A stretch of DNA of 64,000 bases, from NCBI RefSeq assembly GCF_000005505.3, contig NC_016131.3:68150355-68214354 (forward strand), given 5' to 3'. Positions 56,641-64,000 of this stretch are shown here, piece by piece. Every line of letters starts with the position of its first letter. The first letter of the stretch is position 1. The translations under genes were made by a program, and so were the position numbers. Below the pieces are notes generated by a model. The model made no database searches. It saw only the letters and a list, made by a program, of their open reading frames with translations, and was not told where the DNA came from. Origin of the DNA: Brachypodium distachyon. Lineage: Eukaryota > Streptophyta > Magnoliopsida > Poales > Poaceae.

Positions 56641-57570
56641 TCTCTCTCTCGTCTCCTCCCGTACCGTCTCGAAGCCTCTCTCCAGAAAAAGCGAACAGGG
56701 GTCCGTCCGTGGGGTTGGTGACCGCCGCCAGCGAGGCCGTGGTTCCCCATCGCCTCCGAGCGTCGATTCGGCGCCGGGAGGTGGAGGGGAACTCGGATCT
56801 CCGCTCGCTGGGGGCTGTAGTCCTAGGTTTGTCTAGGTTTAGGGTTCTTGGGTGCGGTGGTGAGGCGAGGGCAGCGCCGCCTCATATGAATAAGTCCCTC
56901 CGGCCTCCTCCTCGTGTGTGCGGCGTTGGCCTCGGCGTCGTTCGCGGGCTGGTGAGGGCGGGGCACCCGCGGTCTGGAGCTCCAGGTGTGTGGCGACCTG
57001 ATTTTGGGGTCGAGATGTGGGCGCCCGTCGCTTCGGCGCGTGGTGGTACCCGCGTCTCTCTTCGGAAGGTTCTCGGTGCTGACTGTTGGCGAGCTGGACG
57101 GGAGGTGGTTGGATCCGGCTGCCTCGGGCGAGGCGGCGTGGCAGCGAGCCCGGATCCGGGGCGAGTGAAGCTCGGAGAGCGTTTCTGTCTTGGAAATCGC
57201 CTCCGGCCGATGTGCTTTGCGAGTTCAGATCCTGCTCTTCGGGGTAGGTGGCGACTGCGGCCACTCAAAGCTTCAAGCGAAGGGCTTCCTCCGATCCTTG
57301 GATTGAGGTTACCGGCGTCTGTCACCTCTCTCGACGGCGACGGCGGTAGAGGTGTTCAACGCGCGGTGCTTCATGCGTTGGAGAAGAGGACCAAGGAATC
57401 CGTTGCTTTTTGTTTTGATATGGTTTTCTTCGATGGTTGGTTCAGTCAGTACAGCTGTATGTATCCTTCCGATCTGTTCTCTGTACTTGTACTCCTACAT
57501 GTATTGTTTTCCTACTCGTATAAATACAGATAAGCGTATGCCTACTGGCGTATGCCTTCAAAAATAATAA
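56641..57570 (+). mobile_element. Non-LTR retroposon (930 bp) with 12-bp TSD and A-rich tail
   Basis: It is flanked by perfect 12-bp direct repeats TTAGGAAACCCG (56629-56640 and 57571-57582) and ends TTCAAAAATAATAA. Long variable target duplications with an A-rich 3' tail mark target-primed reverse transcription. The 5' end is CT-rich (TCTCTCTCTCGTCTCCTCC). A 274-codon open frame (56709-57533) spans most of it but shows no domain. It is either a non-autonomous LINE derivative or a retrocopy of a cellular transcript. Confidence 0.85.
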
Positions 57571-57582
57571 TTAGGAAACCCG

Positions 57583-58022
57583 GTTCAAACCAAATAGCCC
57601 CTTACCCTGAGAGTAGGTAAGAAGCACCAAACGAAGTCATCGTTGCCAAACCTCCATGGCACCATCCACCACGGCCCCGGCTGGTTGCCGTACAGTCAGT
57701 CCCAACGCTGATCAGATGCTGCCTCAACCGATCTAGTTCGCATCGGCTACTGCCCAACAACGGCTTTGCAATAGAAGTCGCGCCATGAGGTAATTTTTGC
57801 GTCCGCAGAAGGAGCAGTCAGGCAGTCAACCACACCTGATGATGCAAGGGCTAGCCGCCTTTGAATGATGATAATCCATCGTTGCAGAAGAAGAGCCAAC
57901 CCAAAACCAACCGGTTGGACGACAGTGGATACAGTAGCCAGCCAGACGTACCACCATAAGCTCCTAGTACCACTATGATCATGCATTGTCACGTTGGTGA
58001 CAGTCTATCCAGAAAAATACTA
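57583..58022. other. Non-coding sequence
   Basis: No gene or complete repeat recognised. Confidence 0.5.
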
Positions 58023-58135
58023 TTCCCTCCTATCATAATTATTTGTCAAAATATTACATGTATCTAGACGCTTTTTAAACATAGATACATTCATATTTTA
58101 GCAAATTTGAGACATGTAATATGGATCGGAGAGAG
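58023..58135. mobile_element. Stowaway-type MITE (113 bp), diverged
   Basis: Left TTCCCTCCTATCATAATTAT and right ATGTAATATGGATCGGAGAGAG with TA flanks. Copy A keeps a right-half relative near 16018-16050. Confidence 0.72.
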
Positions 58136-58155
58136 TACTGATATTCGTGGGACCA

Positions 58156-58181
58156 CCCCCCCCCCCCCCCCCCCCCCCCCC
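58156..58181 (+). repeat. C26 homopolymer
   Basis: 26 consecutive C. The same position in copy A (about 16070-16085) reads CCTGGCGAGCGCCCCTCC, so the run expanded after, or was lost in, one copy. Its length may be affected by sequencing or assembly. Confidence 0.8.
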
Positions 58182-58195
58182 GCCGCAACCAGTAA

Positions 58196-60177
58196 CCTCG
58201 TTTGGCAAGAGTGTGTTAGAGGGTGTTGGGGAGTATTTTAGGGAGAGTGTTTGGTGAAAATACACCCTTCACCAAATACCCTGGAATACCCTTCATTTTA
58301 ATACTCTACAATCCCTCTGTTCAAATTTGCTGTTTGATAGACAGGGAATCAGTCAAGCAGATTATTGTTGTATTTTAAGGAGAACCAGAGCTACATTCGA
58401 TTGAAGCAACAAAGATTCATTTTTTACTTGCATATTGAGCAGAGAGTTCAAGGATCACTTCATCACAAATTCTGATGCATCATTACACTAACTCAGGCTT
58501 ACACATAATATCTGTTCCAGGTATATTTCACTAAAAATTAAAGGAGTAATAGGTAAATAAACAACATAGTAAGAAAGTTACGACCATGCCTTAAATCTTG
58601 TGCCATGAGATTTTTAGCAGGCATAAACAAAACACCAATTACAGTAATGACAAGCCTACTTTGTAGCTCAACAATTACTTGCTACAGAAAAGACTACTTC
58701 CGTCATCAGACTTTCCTACTCACTTCCCTCTCAGCTTTTTAAGGTCTGTGAGATCTGCAATCAAACAAAGCTTAACTAAATCAGAAGATCTGTAATCAAA
58801 CAAGGCTTAAATTAAATCAAATAGAGCACAGAAGTTCTGGTTGCCACTTTTTTCAAATGATAGAATCATTTCTTAGTTCATGCCAAATTTTTTGACCGTC
58901 AACAAAGACTTTGAAGTCTAAATTGTGTGAAAACACCGAAGGTTTCTAAGAGGCTAGCTAAAGTTCTGCAACAGTGCACTAGGATTTCAGAAAACTGAGT
59001 AGCAGTCCATATGGTCTTGGTCTTTATTAAAAAGTCAGTTCAATTCTGATATAGATGATAGAGTAAATTACTTTGTATTACAGAAAATGCAAACTATGGA
59101 ACATGCAAAGGCTGGTAATCATCCGAAGACAAAAAGGACATTTCCTGAAATTACCAAGTACTAAACCCTGACCACCAGGTCGCTATCAATAGTCATGCTA
59201 AATTTATTAGTCAGGCTGCAGTTTTAGATGCTAAACATACACTCTTCCAAATCATACTAATCAGACATGTCGAAATTGAATGGAATCACTAATCAAGCAT
59301 CTAACATGAACATTCAAACTCTACTCCTGTGGTTCAGTGTGCTTCCAAAATTTACAAATTACAGAAACAGTACGCTTTGTTTCCCAGTCGATCTATTTCT
59401 TCGGATCTCATAGCCAGAGGCTGACTAGAACAATAGCACCATGTTGTCTATGGAGCTATTGTGGAAGGAGGCGGTGTTGGGGGGTGGCCGGAGGCGGCGA
59501 TGGGAGGCGGATCAGGAAGGCCTCATTACCCAAACGGGGAGAAGGAGAGGGGAAGAAGAGGACCCACATCTCACTACTGCCTTCCCTTCCCAACCACGCC
59601 GCCGTAGAGCAGATCCACGGCTTCGTCCAGCACGAGCTGCTTCGGTTGGATTTGGGGAAGAATCAAGTTGGAAAGAAGAGCAAGAACGCTAGAAATTACA
59701 GGTGGGAGGAGGAGACGACGGAGACAAACCTCTGGCGAAAAATTCCAGCCTCACGACCTGACGAGGAGCGGCGAGGTCAGGAGATCGAGACGGTGGCAGG
59801 ACCGGCGGCGACTGGACTCGTTGGAGTCGCCAGGACTTGTCACAGACTCGTCGGCGCCGCCCGAGGATTCGCCGGCCGCCGCGGAACGGTCGCCGGCGCG
59901 GGTTCGATGGCTCGAAGGCGGGGCGCCGGGGTCGAGCTTCGTCTCCTCCCCTGATCCCCTCGCGTGAGAGCTTGCTGCGCTGCGCCGCCGGTTCGAGGGG
60001 AAAAAACGCGATCCCCTCCTCGCGTCTCGAAAACAAGCCCGAACGAGGTGTATTTTGCGTTTTACCCGGGCTTACATTACATCTCAAAACGGGGATGCCA
60101 AACAGGACGCAAGTGGATCTGTGAAGTATAAAACGTACCGGGCCGGTAAATTACACCGGTTTTTATCTAAAATCGCC
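58196..60177. mobile_element. 1,982-bp insertion flanked by TAA, absent from copy A
   Basis: Copy A reads CCAGTAATTCGAATAAAC across this point. Copy B reads CCAGTAA, then 1,982 bp, then TAATCGAATAAAC. A 3-bp TAA duplication fits a PIF/Harbinger-type insertion, but I found no terminal inverted repeat at those exact edges; CCTCGTTTGGCA at the left pairs only with TGCCAAACAGG at about 60106. Inside, on the minus strand, a GC-rich leader (about 60000-59740) and a short coding-like stretch (LVLDEAVDLLYGGVVGKGRQ then stop, about 59640-59575) suggest a carried gene fragment. Confidence 0.55.
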
Positions 60178-60180
60178 TAA

Positions 60181-61293
60181 TCGAATAAACTAGTATGTTC
60201 TACAAGTTCTCCGTTCATAAAGAAAATTACGGTGGCAGCTGCTTCCAAGTGCTGCATGCCTGTATCTATACACTTCCAAATGATTTAGATTTGCATCTCT
60301 TTTCAAACTACTCCCTCCGTTTCATATTAAGTGACTCAAATTTGCCCAGGTATGAATGTATCTATGCCTAAAAAACCACTTACAAATGCGCAACATAACA
60401 GGAAACTTCAAGACCGGTTCAGAAACCAGAAAGTTGTCTGGAAACCTGAGCATGTATTTCAGAAAATGAGTTCGACCAGAAACTCAACCAATTGCAATTT
60501 CTCAACTGAAGTTGAGATAAGGTTTCTCTAACAATTTCCGTTTTGATAAATGCTAGGGATAACTGTGTTAAGAAATACGAGCAATTCTTTTTAGAAAGGA
60601 GACATGAACTGGGAAAATAATTCAAATTCAAAGTATTTTAAACGGAAAAACTTTCTATAAACCAAGATTCAACATGCTGTCACATAAATTATTCCCTTTA
60701 TAAACCAATTACAGAGGAGAAAGATGAAATGAAATATACGAGCAACCATTCATCAAACCACTAAATTGTTTCCAGTGATGAACCTGCACAAGGCAAACAA
60801 TTCTGTCAGAAAAAAGATGTTTAAACTATTGTACTGTATATTCTTCAATCAGCCAAAAAAGAGAAAGTAGTCAAATGAACTTCCTTATGAATGAACATAA
60901 TGCACGAGGTTTGCCAATGGGGTAGATAAGGTTGCTAAAGTGTGCTTAAGTTGAGAAAGGCTGCTGCAAGAGTTACCAAATGACAATAAATCGGATCAAA
61001 ATCATGTAGATACAACGAGAGTTTAACGATCACAACAAAATGTCAAAAAATAAAATAGATAGGAAACTAGGTATTGATTGCTTGAAAGCTGATTAAGTCA
61101 ATCGACTATTGTCCAAAAGAAACAATATCACAAATGATGACAGAGTTAATGCACCAAGAAAAAAAAATAGGGATAAGGGGATTTCGTGGAGTCAAATCAA
61201 CAAGTACGAGTGATGGCATTGCATGGAACCAATGTATCGGTAACCAAGACTAGAAAATGATACTTACCTACTTACAAATTCAAAAAGCCTTCT
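60181..61293 (-). other. Downstream region and probable 3' UTR of the RR21-like gene
   Basis: AT-rich, conserved in copy A at 16100-16900. It holds a half Stowaway (CTCCCTCCGTTTCATATTAA, about 60311-60383) that copy A lacks. No other gene. Confidence 0.6.
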
Positions 61294-64000
61294 TCACATC
61301 TGTCCACTAAATCCGAAAATATCAGGGATGTCTCCACTGCTTCCAATGCTGTGACTCAAGCTGTTAGTTGGAGATTCAACCTCATCCACTGCAAAGCGGT
61401 TTGGGATGCAAGTACCTTTCCCAACAAACCCAAGATTCTTTCCTCGTCCTTGATCAGGCAATTTCCCAAGAGCAACATTGGAACTCTGGAAGCTAGATGA
61501 ACTGGACACTGGATGACTTGGCCCAATAGTATTCCTATAATTGTCAACATTTTGCAGAGACCAGCCACCAGTGACATCATTTGGACTCTGCAGAAAACCA
61601 AACTGTGCATTTCTTGGCTGAGAAGACAGCAATCCAGAGTCCATAGGGCTGCTACCACAGATATAGCCGAAGCTTTGGTTAAGAGAGTCAGTGCTCTCAG
61701 TTTTTAGAACACCTGGTGGTTTAGAGCCCACTCCAATAGAACTATTATTAACCAGATACGGAATGTTCCCAGTTTGAAAGTTACTTATTCCTTGTGATGG
61801 CATCACATTGGAGTTGTGATTCATGAGACCAGGAAGATTTCCACCGTGGCTGTTACTGAATGGCTGACTGGTTGAAGCTTGATTAATCAGATCAATCCCA
61901 CCTAACAGATTGTTTGATTGTTGAGAATTTGGGAGAGCAGGCTCAGGCTTCATGGATGGAGGAATGGTTGTTAGAAAACCTGACTGATTAGGAGAGAGAC
62001 CCTCACTAGCTGGAAAAGTGTTTAATGACTGAGATGGCATAGCTATTCCAGAAGGTTTGACATCTAGAGCATGGAGGGTTCCTGACAGCATGGTATCTGG
62101 CTGCTGTTGCAATTCATGCAAGACGATATTGCTATTCTGGGAATTATTCACATTTCCCAGTGTGCTGGTTGAATCTGCCATACCAAGTTTGTTATTGGGC
62201 CAAGCTGAAAAAGAAGGCAATCTTCCAACTGTAGGGCTGCTTTGTGGGAATGCCCCATATGAATTATTCTGGCACTTGAATATGGGCTGACCAAATGCTA
62301 TTTCTCTCTCTCCTTGGGGTTTATTTCCTTTGACTGCAGCGAGTCGTAATGATGACTGGTCCCTTCCAGGCAACACCATGCTGGTCGTAGTTCGTCCTAG
62401 GAGCTCATCCTGCAAAGCAGCCAGAGCTTGAGGAGGGATCTGACCTGAAGCAGCCAAAGCTTGGAAATCAAGTCCTCCTAATGAGGCCACTTGAGCACTA
62501 GAAGCAGGGGTACAATATGGATTGGTTATTCCTGCATGATGCTGAGCAATTCTCTTCAGATACAATCTGAATTTCTGCAGATTGAAGAAAAAAAAATGCA
62601 ATGTGTCAGCATGTTTACCGCAGAAAACTGACAAAGTTAATGCAAGGAAATAAACTCAGCATACTGATTGGCTGATAACAAACAGTAAGTTTCAACTTAT
62701 ATATGATGAATTCTAGTTAGGGCATCTCCAACAAGGTACCAGCTAGTAGAGGTACTAAATTTTCTCTCTCTTTTTTAATGTGTTTCATTTTTTCAGGACC
62801 CACATGTCATCTTCTTTGCTGTCTTGGTATCCGTGTAGTACCTGTTACTTCTTCAGGTAACCATTACTTAGTTGTGGCATTCCTCTCTCCTCCATATTGG
62901 CCACTAATTTTTTGGTGCCCGTGTAGTACCCCTTGTTGAGGATGCCCTTAGCCATCTCCAAAAATATTGCCAAAAAAGGTTATTTTGTGTTCTCACATTA
63001 TTTTCTCAGTTAAAAAATCTAGAACCTGATACAAACTAAATTTTAGAGCAAACGAGTGGAGCAGCCCTGTAGTTACTAAAGTCTCAGAAAGTCCAAGCTA
63101 ATTCTGAGAATAAGCCCTTAATTTGTATTGACTAAATTGAAATCCTTAGAGCAACATTGAGGTATAAATGTACATGCTTACTTAGAATCGTAGACAATGC
63201 TAAAAGTCCAATATATCATGCTCATTATGGATATAAAAAGGTAATGAAGGCATAACCAAACCTGCAAATGGCTGGCAACATTTTCCCTAGTTAAACCAGG
63301 GACATTCATCAACTCCAAAATTTTCTTGGGAACAGCTTCTGTACAAAAATTATAAAAAAAAGTCAAACACAAAAGTGGAAAGATCTGGCGTACTTCTAAA
63401 GCACAGGTGTTCAACAGTAACCAAAATTGCTCATCAGAAACAATCTAGAAGGCATTTATAATTGGCAAAACCTACTTACAATAATTTACTCATAGATAAG
63501 AAAGTTGACAAAAAACAAGGTGCAAACAATCGCTAGGCGTAAATTCCTACTTTTGCCTCTGCCTAGCGCCTATCTCACCATGGCAAAAATTAAGGAGTAC
63601 AAAAGCAGGTACCAAAAGCTTACTGTCTATTCCAAGGTGATTGACCGCATTTACAAACTGTTGATGGAGCTCAACTGACCAAACTACTCTTGGTTTCTTG
63701 GAAGAATTAGAAGGATCTCCACTTTCTAGTTCACTGTCATCCTCTTCTTTATCCCGTTTCTTTTTCTGAGATTTCCAGCTATCATCAGCTCCATCATTTA
63801 TAGAGGAAGCATACTCATTATCATTATTTGCTGGCCTGTTCCGATCTGTATCATCTAGGCTACCTGAATGCTCATGCTCCTTGTTTCCACTAAACTTTTT
63901 CCTTACAACATGTTGCCAGATGTTTTTCAACTCTTCCATTCTGACAGGTTTAATCAAATAATCACATGCTCCATGTTTTATTCCTTTCATTACAATATCT
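61294..64000 (-). CDS. RR21: Type-B response regulator, RR21-like (5' part outside the window)
   Basis: Exons on the minus strand: 64000-63624 (partial), 63338-63262 (77 bp) and 62574-61294 (stop TGA 61296-61294); all borders are GT..AG and in phase. The first exon gives the end of the receiver domain ([20 protein letters not shown], with the conserved Lys of KP), an acidic Ser-rich nuclear linker and the start of the GARP/Myb-like DNA-binding domain ([20 protein letters not shown]). The 77-bp exon supplies [20 protein letters not shown]. The last exon begins [13 protein letters not shown], then a Gln/Ser/Asn-rich activation region ending DIFGFSGQM. The sequence closely follows rice RR21 (ORR21). 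Type-B regulators receive phosphate from histidine phosphotransfer proteins in cytokinin signalling and activate target promoters in the nucleus. It looks intact as far as visible. Confidence 0.93.
62720..62947. mobile_element. Tourist-type MITE in an RR21-like intron (228 bp)
   Basis: GGGCATCTCCAACAAGGTAC and GTACCCCTTGTTGAGGATGC..CC form the ends, with TTA duplications at 62717-62719 and 62948-62950. It lies in the 687-bp intron (62575-63261) between the 77-bp exon and the last exon. Confidence 0.82.

Noticed and set aside
56709..57533. 274-codon frame as an independent host gene
   Set aside because: It lies wholly within a retroposed insert with target duplications; kept as part of that element.
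59337..59954. 205-codon plus-strand frame
   Set aside because: GC-rich stretch in which the minus strand looks more like a gene leader; no domain and no splice context.

Overview
The window is plant nuclear DNA from a grass (Poaceae; species not resolved). The evidence is a type-B cytokinin response regulator very close to rice RR21, a pair of grass-expanded DUF1618 genes, large CACTA, Tat-type Gypsy and Stowaway/Tourist populations, and introns with GT..AG borders. At least two thirds of the 64 kb is mobile DNA, much of it nested; host genes are few.

Layout. 1-7424: 3' part of a Tat-lineage Ty3/Gypsy element (end of pol, tandem-repeat spacer, decayed antisense ORFs, 1,001-bp 3' LTR). 7426-10830: CACTA element 1, truncated and full of stops. 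10839-17090: copy A of a duplicated host segment (DUF1618 gene, MFS-transporter fragment, deleted 3' fragment of the RR21-like gene). 17091-19797: CACTA element 2. 19798-21126: Copia-type LTR. 21127-27886: CACTA element 3 of another family, holding a 248-bp tandem array and a solo LTR. 27887-30440: Gypsy 3' end and a hAT fragment with a BED zinc finger. 30440-32610: a host gene of unknown function. 32611-39739: MITEs, a complete 749-bp hAT-type non-autonomous element and GC-rich fragments. 39740-43173: a complete small LTR retrotransposon whose ORF carries a PTB-like RRM. 43218-48889: a Tourist MITE, a MULE PB1-like exon and unrecognised exons. 48890-53957: copy B of the duplication. 53958-60180: insertions (solo LTR, 12-bp-TSD retroposon, Stowaway, a 1.98-kb insert). 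61294-64000: the RR21-like gene, minus strand, running out of the window.

The main story is the duplication. Copy B together with the RR21-like gene forms one arrangement. Copy A repeats it, with about 0.95 kb deleted from the RR21-like part, and sits between the 5' sides of two outward-facing CACTA elements of one family. Because copy A lacks several insertions present in copy B, it serves as an empty-site control that dates and delimits them. Only the RR21-like gene, the two DUF1618 genes and the unknown gene at 31.6 kb look like plausible functional host genes; the rest is mobile DNA, its cargo, or decayed fragments.
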